A stretch of 64,000 nt of DNA from NCBI RefSeq assembly GCF_034424215.1, contig NZ_CP139960.1, forward strand, positions 124,001-188,000. Direction: 5' to 3'. Under the pieces are notes generated by a model, which saw nothing but the letters and a program-made list of their open reading frames with translations, searched no databases and was not told where the DNA came from. This document shows, piece after piece, positions 36,468-45,707 of the stretch. The stretch's first letter is position 1; every line of letters begins with the position of its first letter. A program made the position numbers and the translations under genes. Source of the stretch: Niabella yanshanensis (GTDB lineage: Bacteria; Bacteroidota; Bacteroidia; Chitinophagales; Chitinophagaceae).

Positions 36468-37124
36468 TTATTTTATTTCAACTTTCTTTTGTTGTAAAGC
36501 AACAAATATCAGGTAACCGGTTAATAAGCTTTCTGCAATAAGCTCACCGCCATCTTCCAGTAACCCGAACACTACATTATATTTCCAGTTATATTGTATC
36601 ATAGCCAGTCTATGCGCCTGGTCTATTACTATAGCAAAAAATAAAAAAAGCCCCAGCAAAATAAATATCGCCTTTGAATGTTTCCTGAACAGCGCATCCC
36701 CTTTTTTATAAGCTTCAAAAACAGGAGCCATAAATATAAAACCTAAAAAAGCAGCCGCAAAAAGCTCCATGATCTTACTGCCTCTCTGGCCGGTGGTCAT
36801 TCCAAACATATTGTAGAAGAAATGTCCCAGGGACTGGTGGATTCTAAAAACGTCTTCCAGGAAAAGAAATAGGATCACCAGTATCCAGGTAAAATACTTT
36901 TTTTCCTGCCTGAGCACAGCAATAATGGCCAACGCCATCATCATGATGATCCATTTCAGATTCTGAAAATCTTCGGCATAGCTATCGTTGGTTTCAATAT
37001 CATAAAGATCAGGATTGGGAAAAGGCTGATAAAAATTGCGGATATCGAGCACAATTAAAACCAGGTCGGCAATGAGTAATAATGCCAGGGGTATAAAGTA
37101 TAATATGTTCTTTGAAAGTTTCAA
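36468..37124 (-). CDS. Uncharacterised integral membrane protein
   Basis: A 218-residue protein with about six hydrophobic helices: residues 9-27 (FIPLALLLIADLVLIVL), 55-70, 74-92, 118-138, 152-170 and 196-212. No known family is recognised. Polar loops include DIRNFYQPFPNPDLYDIE and a conserved-looking HQSLGHFFYNMFG. It lies within the leucine operon on the same strand, between the leuA-like gene and leuB, but nothing in the sequence ties it to leucine synthesis. Confidence 0.65.
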   Translation of the reverse strand: MKLSKNILYFIPLALLLIADLVLIVLDIRNFYQPFPNPDLYDIETNDSYAEDFQNLKWIIMMMALAIIAVLRQEKKYFTWILVILFLFLEDVFRIHQSLGHFFYNMFGMTTGQRGSKIMELFAAAFLGFIFMAPVFEAYKKGDALFRKHSKAIFILLGLFLFFAIVIDQAHRLAMIQYNWKYNVVFGLLEDGGELIAESLLTGYLIFVALQQKKVEIK

Positions 37125-37133
37125 AATGCTGTT

Positions 37134-37334
37134 TTATAGTGAACGTTGAAGACGCCTTGTTGAAAACGCGAGCCCCAAAGTTATTTTATATTTCCAAAGA
37201 CCGTGAATTGATGGGTACAGGCCGGGCATTTTCTGAGCAAAGCCTGTTTGCAGGAGCAAGATCAAAAAGAACATCAGGAAGATAGGTCTCATGTCTGGTT
37301 TTCTTTCAGGATACATGTGCTTATAATATTTCAT
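37134..37334 (-). CDS. Possible small secreted protein (66 aa)
   Basis: An open frame 9 bases before the membrane protein gene and 26 after the leuA-like gene. From the internal methionine near residue 15 it has a good signal peptide (MRPIFLMFFLILLLQTGFAQ), but the remainder is short and unlike any known family. It could be a truncated gene. Low confidence. Confidence 0.3.
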   Translation of the reverse strand: MKYYKHMYPERKPDMRPIFLMFFLILLLQTGFAQKMPGLYPSIHGLWKYKITLGLAFSTRRLQRSL

Positions 37335-37360
37335 AAAGCGCTACGCCTGGCAACAGCCAT

Positions 37361-38878
37361 TTATATAAGATTCAACATCTTTTGTGTGGCTTTGATTGCT
37401 GCTACCGTTTGATCACTATCCAGCCCGGTGGTTGTAAATTCACGACCATTCAATTCCCAGGTAATGATCGTTTCGCAAAGTGCATCCGTTTTACCACCCG
37501 GCGGAATGCGTACGATATAGTCGCGAAGCTTGGCCAGCGGCAATTTCTTTTTCGTATAGATTCTGGTAAGTGCATTCATAAACGCATCATATTGCCCATC
37601 GCCCGATGCATTTTCTTCTATAATGCCATCTTCGAACTTTAATATTACCGTTGTTGACGGACGCATGTTTTTAGAATGCGTCAATACATAATCTTCTACA
37701 ACCACTCTATCACCGATGGTATGACTGTCCAGCACATCCGAAATAATATAGGGCAGATCATCCTGCGTGACCGTTTCTTTTTTGTCACCCAACTCGATGA
37801 TTCTTTGTGTTACAATTTTAAGATCTTCATCAGATAATTGAATGCCCAGTTGTGCCAGGTTGTTTTCAATATTGGCCTTACCCGATGTTTTGCCCAGTGC
37901 GTATTTCCTCTTGCGGCCAAAACGTTCAGGCATCAGGTCGTTATAATAAAGATTTTTCTTTTTGTCTCCATCGGCATGTATCCCCGCTGTTTGGGTAAAT
38001 ACATTTTCTCCAACAACGGGTTTATTGGCCGATATCCTGAAGCCGGAAAAAGCTTCCACCAACCGGCTCACTTTATAAAGCGCTTTTTCATTGACTGATA
38101 TTTTTACATCCTTTTGGAAATCGTTGAGTACTGCAACCACACTTTCCAGGGGAGTATTACCCGCGCGTTCACCCATACCGTTGATGGTGAGATGTAGTCC
38201 CCTGATGCCGGCTTTTACCGCCTCAAGGGCGTTGGCTACGCTTAGATCATAATCATTATGCCCATGAAAATCAAAATGGAGCGTAGGGTAGCGGTTCGTA
38301 ATTTCAGTCAGATATTTGGAAGCTTCCGAAGGAATAAGGATGCCCAGTGTATCGGGAAGCAACACGCGTTTCACTGGTTGAGTAGCCAGGAAGTCGATAT
38401 ACTGGAAAACATAATCCTTTGAAAAGCGCATGCCATTACTCCAGTCTTCCAGGTAAACATTACAAGTAATTCCTTTTTTGGCGGCAAGCTTTAAAACGCT
38501 GGCTATTTCCGCAAAATGTTGTTCCGGCGTTTTTTTTAGCTGATGTGTAAGATGGTTGAGGGAGCCCTTGGTTAACAGGTTCATTACTTTGGCTCCGGCC
38601 TTCTGCATCCATTTAATGGAAGTGTCGCCGTCTACAAAAGTTAAAACCTCCACTTTGTCAATCAGACCATTAGACGTTGCCCAATCGGTAATCCTCTTTA
38701 CCGCCTGAAATTCTCCTTCCGACACCCGGGCTGAGGCGATCTCAATCCGGTCTACTTTTACTTCCGTAAGCAGTAGTTGAGCTATCGTTAATTTTTCCTG
38801 TGCTGAGAAAGACACGCCGCTGGTTTGTTCGCCATCCCGTAACGTAGTGTCCATTATTTCTATATGACGCCGGTCCAT
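37361..38878 (-). CDS. leuA: Isopropylmalate/citramalate synthase family enzyme (LeuA/CimA type)
   Basis: A 505-residue Claisen-condensing enzyme. The HMGL-type TIM barrel has MDTTLRDGEQTSG near residues 9-21, the metal-binding HGHNDYDLSVANA near 206-218 and NGMGERAGNTPLESV near 237-251. The C-terminal LeuA dimer regulatory domain (about 380-505) is present. Its position between leuD and leuB makes 2-isopropylmalate synthase the likely role. Sequence alone cannot exclude (R)-citramalate synthase, which would feed isoleucine synthesis through the same LeuBCD enzymes. Confidence 0.85.
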   Translation of the reverse strand: MDRRHIEIMDTTLRDGEQTSGVSFSAQEKLTIAQLLLTEVKVDRIEIASARVSEGEFQAVKRITDWATSNGLIDKVEVLTFVDGDTSIKWMQKAGAKVMNLLTKGSLNHLTHQLKKTPEQHFAEIASVLKLAAKKGITCNVYLEDWSNGMRFSKDYVFQYIDFLATQPVKRVLLPDTLGILIPSEASKYLTEITNRYPTLHFDFHGHNDYDLSVANALEAVKAGIRGLHLTINGMGERAGNTPLESVVAVLNDFQKDVKISVNEKALYKVSRLVEAFSGFRISANKPVVGENVFTQTAGIHADGDKKKNLYYNDLMPERFGRKRKYALGKTSGKANIENNLAQLGIQLSDEDLKIVTQRIIELGDKKETVTQDDLPYIISDVLDSHTIGDRVVVEDYVLTHSKNMRPSTTVILKFEDGIIEENASGDGQYDAFMNALTRIYTKKKLPLAKLRDYIVRIPPGGKTDALCETIITWELNGREFTTTGLDSDQTVAAIKATQKMLNLI

Positions 38879-39000
38879 TTATAAATTATGGCACCCCTGT
38901 TCCGAAAATCGGGAGACCAGGGGCGCCTTTTACGTTTTGTAAAATTAATTATAGGTAGTATTACTTCTATTTAAATAGCAACTGCTTCTGATACTCCAAT

Positions 39001-39597
39001 TTAATAGATGCTTTTCTCCGCGAAAGCGGCAATTTCTGTTTTCATATCCTGCAGATAATCAATGTCATCGAAGCCATTCGTTAAATTATGCTTTTTATAG
39101 CCATTGATATCAAAGCCTTCTGATTCGCCTGTTGCTAAAATAGTTACCTTTTGTTCGGGCAGGTTTACTTCCAGTTCTGTCTTCGGATCGGCTTCAATAG
39201 CTTTGAAAATCTTATCCAGGAAGGCCTCGCTAACTGTTACCGGCAAAATACCGATGTTCAGAGAATTGCCCTTAAAGATATCCGCAAAGAAGCTGGATAT
39301 CACACAACGGAACCCGTAATCATAAATAGCCCAGGCAGCATGCTCACGGCTACTACCGCTACCAAAGTTTTTACCACCTACCAGTATTTTACCGCTGTAA
39401 ATAGGATTGTTCAGGACGAAGTCTTGTTTAGGGCTATCGTCGTTATTGTAACGCCAGTCGCGAAATAAGTTATCTCCAAAGCCCTTGCGCTCTGTTGCTT
39501 TTAAGAAGCGGGCAGGAATGATCTGGTCGGTATCTACGTTTTCAATAGGTAAAGGAACTGCTGTAGATTGTAATACTTTAAATTTATCGTAAGCCAT
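39001..39597 (-). CDS. leuD: 3-isopropylmalate dehydratase small subunit
   Basis: A 198-residue subunit of isopropylmalate isomerase. Motifs: NVDTDQIIPARFL, GGKNFGSGSSREHAAWAI and the C-terminal aconitase-like swivel domain. It pairs with LeuC, encoded 91 bases upstream on the same strand. Normal length. Confidence 0.95.
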   Translation of the reverse strand: MAYDKFKVLQSTAVPLPIENVDTDQIIPARFLKATERKGFGDNLFRDWRYNNDDSPKQDFVLNNPIYSGKILVGGKNFGSGSSREHAAWAIYDYGFRCVISSFFADIFKGNSLNIGILPVTVSEAFLDKIFKAIEADPKTELEVNLPEQKVTILATGESEGFDINGYKKHNLTNGFDDIDYLQDMKTEIAAFAEKSIY

Positions 39598-39688
39598 TTA
39601 ATGTAAGATTTGAGATGATTTAACCTAATTTTTTACTGTAGACAATTTAAATTAAAAATTTGATTTGTAATTAATTGTCGTTGTTTAC

Positions 39689-41110
39689 CTAAACTGTTGC
39701 TTCTTCTTCAATCAGTTCTCTCGGATCTGTAACTACACCGGTTACTGCTACGGCAGCGGCTACGTATGGACTTGCCAAAAGGGTACGGGCGCCAGGGCCT
39801 TGTCTTCCTTCGAAGTTGCGGTTGCTGGTACTTACAGCATACTTGCCCGCCGGAATTTTATCATCATTCATTGCCAGGCAGGCAGAACAGCCTGGTTGTC
39901 TTAATTCAAACCCGGCTTCAGTTAGTACATCTAAAATGCCTTCTTCTTTAATCTGTGCCTCTACTATATGGGAGCCTGGTACTAACCATGCAGTGATATT
40001 GTCCGCCTTCTTTTTACCTTTAACTATTGAGGCAAAAGCACGGAAGTCTTCGATACGGCCATTGGTGCAGCTGCCCAGGAAGACATAATCGATTTTTTTA
40101 CCGATGATGTTTTCATCTTCCTGGAAGTCCATATAAGCCAGTGACTTTTTGTAAGAAGCTTCACCATCTTTTACTTCAGATGCTTTTGGTATTTTACGGG
40201 TAATGCCGGTTCCTAAACCAGGGTTTGTTCCATAAGTGATCTGCGGCTCAATATCAGCTCCGTTAAAGCTAAGTTCCAAATCAAATTTCGCGTCAGCGTC
40301 TGTCTTTAAGGTTTTCCAGTAAGCCAGTGCTTTATCCCAGTCTTCACCTTTAGGAGCTTTATCTCTTCCTTTAATGTAGTTGAAAGTAGTTTCATCAGGG
40401 GCAATCATACCGCCACGGGCACCCGATTCGATACTCATGTTACAAACCGTCATACGGCCTTCCATGGTCATATTCTCAAATACCTCACCTGCATACTCAA
40501 CAAAATATCCCGTAGCGCCACTGGCAGTGATCTGTGCAATGATATACAATGCCACATCCTTTGGTAAAACACCTTTGCCTAATTTGCCGTTAACGGTAAT
40601 GCGCATTTTTTTGGGTTTTGGCTGCATGATACACTGAGAAGAGAGTACCATTTCCACTTCAGAAGTACCGATACCAAAAGCAATACTACCAAAAGCGCCG
40701 TGAGTAGAAGTATGAGAGTCTCCGCAAACGATGGTCATACCTGGTTGCGTAATACCATTTTCTGGTCCAACCACGTGTACGATGCCATTTTTAGGACTTC
40801 CCAACGCCCAGATCGAAATACCGTATTTTTCTGCATTGCTTGACAAAGCTGCTAACTGTTTAGCTGATAAAGGATCTGCTACGGGTAAATGTTGATTAAT
40901 AGTAGGGGTGTTGTGATCGGCGGTAGCGAAGGTACGCTGTGGGTACATCACTCCAATTCCTCTGTTTTCAATACCCAGGAAAGCTACCGGGCTGGTTACT
41001 TCATGAATAAAATGGCGGTCAATAAATAAAACATCCGGACCGTCCTCAATTTTTCTCACCACGTGGGCGTCCCAGACTTTATCAAACAAAGTGGTTGGAT
41101 TTGTACTCAT
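39689..41110 (-). CDS. leuC: 3-isopropylmalate dehydratase large subunit
   Basis: Aconitase-family subunit; the start giving [18 protein letters not shown] (473 residues) is preferred to an ATG 18 codons upstream. The [4Fe-4S] ligand cysteines are visible in FLGSCTNGR and in [22 protein letters not shown] is the substrate-site motif. It is the first gene of the leucine operon; the promoter must lie in 41111-41250. Confidence 0.95.
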   Translation of the reverse strand: MSTNPTTLFDKVWDAHVVRKIEDGPDVLFIDRHFIHEVTSPVAFLGIENRGIGVMYPQRTFATADHNTPTINQHLPVADPLSAKQLAALSSNAEKYGISIWALGSPKNGIVHVVGPENGITQPGMTIVCGDSHTSTHGAFGSIAFGIGTSEVEMVLSSQCIMQPKPKKMRITVNGKLGKGVLPKDVALYIIAQITASGATGYFVEYAGEVFENMTMEGRMTVCNMSIESGARGGMIAPDETTFNYIKGRDKAPKGEDWDKALAYWKTLKTDADAKFDLELSFNGADIEPQITYGTNPGLGTGITRKIPKASEVKDGEASYKKSLAYMDFQEDENIIGKKIDYVFLGSCTNGRIEDFRAFASIVKGKKKADNITAWLVPGSHIVEAQIKEEGILDVLTEAGFELRQPGCSACLAMNDDKIPAGKYAVSTSNRNFEGRQGPGARTLLASPYVAAAVAVTGVVTDPRELIEEEATV

Positions 41111-41497
41111 TGTAATAATTCTTATAGTTAAAAATTTCGTGCAAATATTGCTTTTCGAAAGCACGTAAAGGTAACAAGAATATCAGGATTTTAATAGGGC
41201 CTGACGGCTGTTTTATGATTCGGGCCTGATTTTTAAAATAAATTGAGGGTTGTAAAATTATTAATTGTAAAAATTACAATTATATTGATGGAGTTGTTCG
41301 TGTTATTAGCTTTTTTTATGTTCCAAATAATTGTAAATGAGAATTATATATTTTTATTAACGTTTATATAGAGGCTTTTAACACAAAAGAATAAACAGTT
41401 AAATTTATATTTGGATAACGTAATTATTTCAATATTTTATAAGGAGATGTTGTTTTGCACAGGCTCTTTTTAGTGTTTACAAAACCAGACTAAAGCT
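41111..41497. other. AT-rich divergent promoter region between leuC and a thioredoxin-like gene
   Basis: A gap of 387 bases, notably AT-rich from 41230 to 41460. A -7 element TATATTTG (41406-41413) fits the rightward gene. On the leftward strand only weak near-matches are present. I saw no leader peptide with leucine codons and no T-box-like element. Confidence 0.45.
41406..41413 (+). promoter_or_regulatory. -7 element TATATTTG
   Basis: It matches TAnnTTTG, about 85 bases before the start codon of the thioredoxin-like gene at 41498. Confidence 0.35.
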
Positions 41498-43126
41498 ATG
41501 AAGAATGTAAATGAGTTTTTGAAATTGTTGGGCCTTTTGCTTGTTTTCAACAGCGTTTCAGGCCAGAAGACGAAACCTTTACCTGATGGGGTAGAACAGT
41601 GGTTCAGCCTCCGGTTACAAAATACCGGAGACAGGAAGCCGATAGACAATTACGATGATGATGCTGCCTTCTTTTCAACAGACTCGGCCACCGTAATAGG
41701 CTACCTGAAAGGCTATAAACCATCAGAGGGTTTTAGAACAGGAATGATCTATATAGAAAATGAGTTCTCCAGGGCAGACCACCCGATCGTTGTAAAAATT
41801 CTTGAGGATGGGCGCTTTGAGGCTCGCATTCCTATGTGGCACCCCAAAGTAGTTGAGATGGTTTTTAATGATCGGGAATTTCAATATTATATAGAGCCCG
41901 GTCAAACCCTTGGTATCATTATCGACTGGCCTCTATTCAGGAAAAATGACAATGATGACGCTATACAATTTTATGGTCTTTTGGCTGATATCAACATCGG
42001 GCTTGGAAATATCCCGCTCCCTAAAATAGATGACGACTGGTTGGCTAAACAGGTAAGACAAGTAAAACCCCAGAAGTTTAAGGGGGAAACACTTCTGGAT
42101 TGGGATACCCAAAAACGGATATTGGATTCAATCTTGGCCATCAGAAGATATCATGAAAAGTTAAAAGCACTCGTGCACGCGGAATTAACTATCGATATGC
42201 TGATGCGTTTGTACAAATATACGGAGCTCAGAAAGCGGGAGTTTAGAGAATATCCGCATGACCTTGTTTTACAAGTCCCTTTACCGGCTAATTTTTACGA
42301 CTTCAACAAAGAGGTAGATTTCACTAACAATAGTATTTTTATTTCTCCAAATTTTTCCTCTTTTATCAACCTTACAGAATACGGTCCGCTGATTAAAGCA
42401 GTAAGTTTGACGGATACCGAATTTTTGGTAACGGGGCTCAAAAAAGTGGTGAGACTGGATGAAATGCGGGATTCTATTGCCCGGAATGAGCTTTACCTGA
42501 CTAATGGTAAGGTATATGACCTGATAAGATTACACCGGCTTATTGCAGCATTTGATCCTGATTTACGGTCCGTGGGTAATGACAGCTTAATTACTTATTT
42601 CGAAACGGTAAAGCGCGGTCTTTATAATTCATTTTATACGCAACAGGCCGATATAATTATCGAGGATGCACTACGAAAAAAAGAAGGAAGGGGTATACCA
42701 CTGCCTGGGTCTTATGCGGGAGCTCTCTTTAAAAAGCTGATCGCACCGTACGCCGGTAAAATGATTTTCGTGGATTTTTGGGCTACTACATGCGGGTCCT
42801 CTGTTTGGGACATTCAGCAAATGCGTGCAACAAGGGACAAATACAAAGACAGTAAAGATTTTGTTTTTTTGTTTATTACTTCCGAGGACGAGTCCTCTAA
42901 AAGGGTCTATCAATCATTTGTTCGAAAGCAACAATTGGCAAATACAGTTTACCTGAGCAGCGACGACTACCGGTACCTGAGAGAACTTTTTGGCATTTAT
43001 GGTATCCCCAGGTATGCTATTATTAATAAAAAAGGAGAGGTATTGAATAGCAAATCGGAACCACATGAATTTATGCTTGAAATCAACACATTTAACACGG
43101 TAGTTCAACACTCATCCACTCACTAA
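41498..43126 (+). CDS. TlpA/thioredoxin-like protein lacking the second active cysteine
   Basis: A secreted protein of 542 residues with a signal peptide ending near VSGQ. The N-terminal about 370 residues form a domain common in Bacteroidota TlpA-like proteins, with no recognised function. The C-terminal thioredoxin fold (about 405-535) has MIFVDFWATTCGSS, where Cys432 is kept but the second Cys of the usual WCxPC is Ser435, and the first Trp is Thr. The cis-Pro loop GIPRYAIINKKG is intact. A classical dithiol reductase is therefore unlikely; monothiol or binding functions are possible. Confidence 0.78.
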   Translation: MKNVNEFLKLLGLLLVFNSVSGQKTKPLPDGVEQWFSLRLQNTGDRKPIDNYDDDAAFFSTDSATVIGYLKGYKPSEGFRTGMIYIENEFSRADHPIVVKILEDGRFEARIPMWHPKVVEMVFNDREFQYYIEPGQTLGIIIDWPLFRKNDNDDAIQFYGLLADINIGLGNIPLPKIDDDWLAKQVRQVKPQKFKGETLLDWDTQKRILDSILAIRRYHEKLKALVHAELTIDMLMRLYKYTELRKREFREYPHDLVLQVPLPANFYDFNKEVDFTNNSIFISPNFSSFINLTEYGPLIKAVSLTDTEFLVTGLKKVVRLDEMRDSIARNELYLTNGKVYDLIRLHRLIAAFDPDLRSVGNDSLITYFETVKRGLYNSFYTQQADIIIEDALRKKEGRGIPLPGSYAGALFKKLIAPYAGKMIFVDFWATTCGSSVWDIQQMRATRDKYKDSKDFVFLFITSEDESSKRVYQSFVRKQQLANTVYLSSDDYRYLRELFGIYGIPRYAIINKKGEVLNSKSEPHEFMLEINTFNTVVQHSSTH

Positions 43127-43132
43127 TATATA

Positions 43133-43627
43133 TCAGAGGTCTTTCTTCATCACATAATCATTCATCAAATAACCGTTACCAATTTCAGTATCCAGCTCTT
43201 TGATAATTTCAAAGCCTACGGCCTGGTAAAACTGCAGCGCCTTATTGTAGCGGTTTACATGAAGCGTGAGGCTATGGGCGCCGGCATTTTTTGCAAAATC
43301 AATTATGAATTGAATCATCTTTTTTCCTAGCCCTTTGCCCTGGTGGTCAGGCGACAGGTATATTTTGTGGAGGTGCGCTGTTTGGTCCTCTTTTAATTCG
43401 AGGCCTGCAAACCCGGTATCCTTTCCTTCCTGTTCCAGGAGAAAAAAAGAATATCCTGGTTTATCGAAATCTTTTTCAAGCACAGGATCGCTATAAAACA
43501 GCTCCAGCATATAAGCCAGCTGTTCCTGGGATAAAATAGACGAATAGGTGGCCGGCCAGATATCAAGGGCCAGTCGACGTATAATGGGAAGTTCTGCTTT
43601 TAAAGCTTTTCTGATGGATGTGTCCAT
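43133..43627 (-). CDS. GNAT family N-acetyltransferase
   Basis: A 164-residue acetyltransferase. The acetyl-CoA loop is visible as LSPDHQGKGLGKKMIQF (Q-x-x-G-x-G/A type) with the preceding strand AHLHKIYLSP and the following LHVNRYNKALQFYQAVGFE. Substrate unknown. It is co-oriented with icd upstream, from which it is separated by a terminator. Confidence 0.85.
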   Translation of the reverse strand: MDTSIRKALKAELPIIRRLALDIWPATYSSILSQEQLAYMLELFYSDPVLEKDFDKPGYSFFLLEQEGKDTGFAGLELKEDQTAHLHKIYLSPDHQGKGLGKKMIQFIIDFAKNAGAHSLTLHVNRYNKALQFYQAVGFEIIKELDTEIGNGYLMNDYVMKKDL

Positions 43628-43646
43628 TTATTAATGGTATTAAAGT

Positions 43647-43680
43647 AAAAATGCACCAATTTTCATTGATGCATTTTTTT
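43647..43680 (-). terminator. Terminator downstream of icd
   Basis: Arms AAAATGCACCAAT (43648-43660) and ATTGATGCATTTT (43665-43677) pair around a four-base loop; the single mismatch becomes a G-U pair on the minus-strand RNA, which ends in a T run. It separates icd from the GNAT gene. Confidence 0.65.
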
Positions 43681-43697
43681 GAGGAGTACTATAGAAA

Positions 43698-44930
43698 TTA
43701 AGCTAATTTCTTTTTCAGGTTTTCGTCAATTGCTTCCAAAAACTCTTCAGTATACAAATAATGCTCACCATGGCTTACTTTGTTACCATGAACGCAAACA
43801 GCAAGGTCTTTGGTCATTTTACCTTCTTCTACTGTTTCAATACAAACAGCTTCCAGTGCATTGGCAAAATCGATCAAAGGCTGGTTATTATCTAATTTAC
43901 CGCGGAAAGCCAAACCTCTTGTCCATGCAAAAATACTCGCAATAGGGTTGGTGCTGGTTGGGTTACCTTTTTGGTGCTCGCGGTAGTGACGTGTAACGGT
44001 ACCATGCGCAGCTTCAGCTTCCATAGTTTTACCATCGGGTGTAACCAGTACAGAAGTCATCAAACCTAAAGAACCGAATCCTTGTGCTACCGTGTCACTT
44101 TGTACATCACCATCGTAGTTTTTACAAGCCCATACAAAGTTACCGTTCCACTTTAAAGCGCTGGCAACCATGTCATCGATCAGGCGATGCTCATAAACGA
44201 TTCCGGCTTCAGTAAACTGAGCTTTAAATTCATTTTGGTACACTTCTTCAAAAATGTCTTTAAAGCGACCGTCGTATTTTTTTAGAATGGTATTTTTTGT
44301 AGAAAGATATAAAGGCCATTTTTTGTTTAATGCCACATTGAAGCAGCTGCGCGCAAAACCATAAATGCTTTCGTCCGTATTGTACATGGTCATTGCCACA
44401 CCATCTCCTTTAAAGTTATATACTTCAAAAGTTTGTGCTTCACCACCATCTTCCGGTACAAAAGTCATGGTTAATTTACCTTTACCTTTAATTACGGTAT
44501 CTGTAGCACGATATTGATCGCCAAATGCATGACGGCCTACAATAATTGGCGCGGTCCAGTTGGTAACCAGGCGGGGAATATTTTTAATAACGATTGGCTC
44601 ACGGAAAACCGTTCCATCTAAAATGTTCCGGATGGTTCCGTTAGGGCTTTTCCACATTTGTTTCAGGTTAAACTCTGTAACACGTGCTTCATCTGGTGTA
44701 ATAGTAGCACATTTGATACCCACACCATGTTCTTTAATGGCATTAGCAGCATCTATAGTTACCTGGTCATTTGTTTCGTCCCTGTACTCAACACCCAGAT
44801 CAAAATATTTAATATCCAGATCAACATAAGGAAGGATTAATTTGTCTTTAATGAATTTCCATATGATGCGTGTCATTTCATCGCCATCAAGTTCCACAAC
44901 GGGATTAGCCACTTTGATTTTTTCAGCCAT
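43698..44930 (-). CDS. icd: NADP-dependent isocitrate dehydrogenase, eukaryote-like type
   Basis: Oxidises isocitrate to 2-oxoglutarate. The start giving [21 protein letters not shown] (410 residues) is preferred, since an earlier ATG lies on top of the promoter. It is of the homodimeric type shared with mitochondrial and cytosolic [37 protein letters not shown] and [17 protein letters not shown]. The [12 protein letters not shown] region is typical of the NADP-using enzyme. Single gene with its own promoter and terminator. Confidence 0.95.
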   Translation of the reverse strand: MAEKIKVANPVVELDGDEMTRIIWKFIKDKLILPYVDLDIKYFDLGVEYRDETNDQVTIDAANAIKEHGVGIKCATITPDEARVTEFNLKQMWKSPNGTIRNILDGTVFREPIVIKNIPRLVTNWTAPIIVGRHAFGDQYRATDTVIKGKGKLTMTFVPEDGGEAQTFEVYNFKGDGVAMTMYNTDESIYGFARSCFNVALNKKWPLYLSTKNTILKKYDGRFKDIFEEVYQNEFKAQFTEAGIVYEHRLIDDMVASALKWNGNFVWACKNYDGDVQSDTVAQGFGSLGLMTSVLVTPDGKTMEAEAAHGTVTRHYREHQKGNPTSTNPIASIFAWTRGLAFRGKLDNNQPLIDFANALEAVCIETVEEGKMTKDLAVCVHGNKVSHGEHYLYTEEFLEAIDENLKKKLA

Positions 44931-44963
44931 ATATATATATCGTTTAAGAATTTGTGATTCCGG

Positions 44964-44971
44964 CAAATCTA
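44964..44971 (-). promoter_or_regulatory. -7 element of the icd promoter
   Basis: On the minus strand TAGATTTG matches TAnnTTTG, 34 bases before the chosen icd start. An ATTG lies about 20 bases further upstream, a fair match to the -33 element. Confidence 0.5.
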
Positions 44972-45083
44972 CAGATAAATACATCAATAGACAATAGAGT
45001 TTTAACTTTACAACGCTATAAGAATGTTAACAACAAATTTGCTGATTAACCATCGTAGAATATTACCTGATAAAACATCAATT

Positions 45084-45707
45084 ATGTTACCTTTGAGTAT
45101 GCCCGTTAATGAAAAAATTGCAGCTGACTTCGTAAAATTTTTACGACAGTTTGTACCGCTTACCGACACCGAAGTAAAAAAGGAATTACTTCCTATTGTT
45201 AGCACCAGGGAATTTGCCAAAAAACAGGTTATTTCCAAAGCGGGTGAAGTAGAAAATTATATGAATTTTATCAGCAAGGGACTGATAAGAAAATACTATA
45301 AAACGGGAGAGGAGGAGCATATTGTGCAGATATCAAGAGAAGGCCACCTTATATCTGCTCAGGAGTCTTTCTACACCCGTACGCCCTCAGAGTATTTTGT
45401 AGAAGCTCTTGAGCCCAGTGTTGTTATTTCATTAACTTTTGAAGATATGGAGCGTTTATTTGCTTCCAGCCATAGCTTCGAAAGATTAGGACGGCTGGTA
45501 ACCGTTCATACCATGGTACTGAAAGATAAATGGCAAACCAGCCTGATCATGCAATCGCCCCGCGACCGGTTTTTAAATTTTGTAGAAAATCACCACGAAA
45601 TATTACAACGTGTGCCACAGAAATACCTCGCTTCCTATTTAAATATCAAGCCGGAGACCTTCTCCAGGTTTAAACATCTTTTGCGGCTAAAACGTCCGGC
45701 TTTATAA
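45084..45707 (+). CDS. Crp/Fnr family transcription regulator
   Basis: The cNMP-binding-like beta-roll (about 25-130; YMNFISKGLIRKYYKTGEEEHIVQ) is followed by the dimer helix and a short wHTH (YLASYLNIKPETFSRFKHLLR). The start is set at the ATG giving MLPLSMPVNEK (207 residues); an upstream ATG at 45024 adds 20 poorly conserved residues. Many Bacteroidota members sense no known ligand. It is convergent with mntH and the two stops overlap by 6 bases. Confidence 0.82.
   Translation: MLPLSMPVNEKIAADFVKFLRQFVPLTDTEVKKELLPIVSTREFAKKQVISKAGEVENYMNFISKGLIRKYYKTGEEEHIVQISREGHLISAQESFYTRTPSEYFVEALEPSVVISLTFEDMERLFASSHSFERLGRLVTVHTMVLKDKWQTSLIMQSPRDRFLNFVENHHEILQRVPQKYLASYLNIKPETFSRFKHLLRLKRPAL

Noticed and set aside
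41111-41497. Leucine attenuator or T-box in front of leuC
   Set aside because: No leader peptide with leucine codons, no terminator/antiterminator pair and no T-box sequence could be found.
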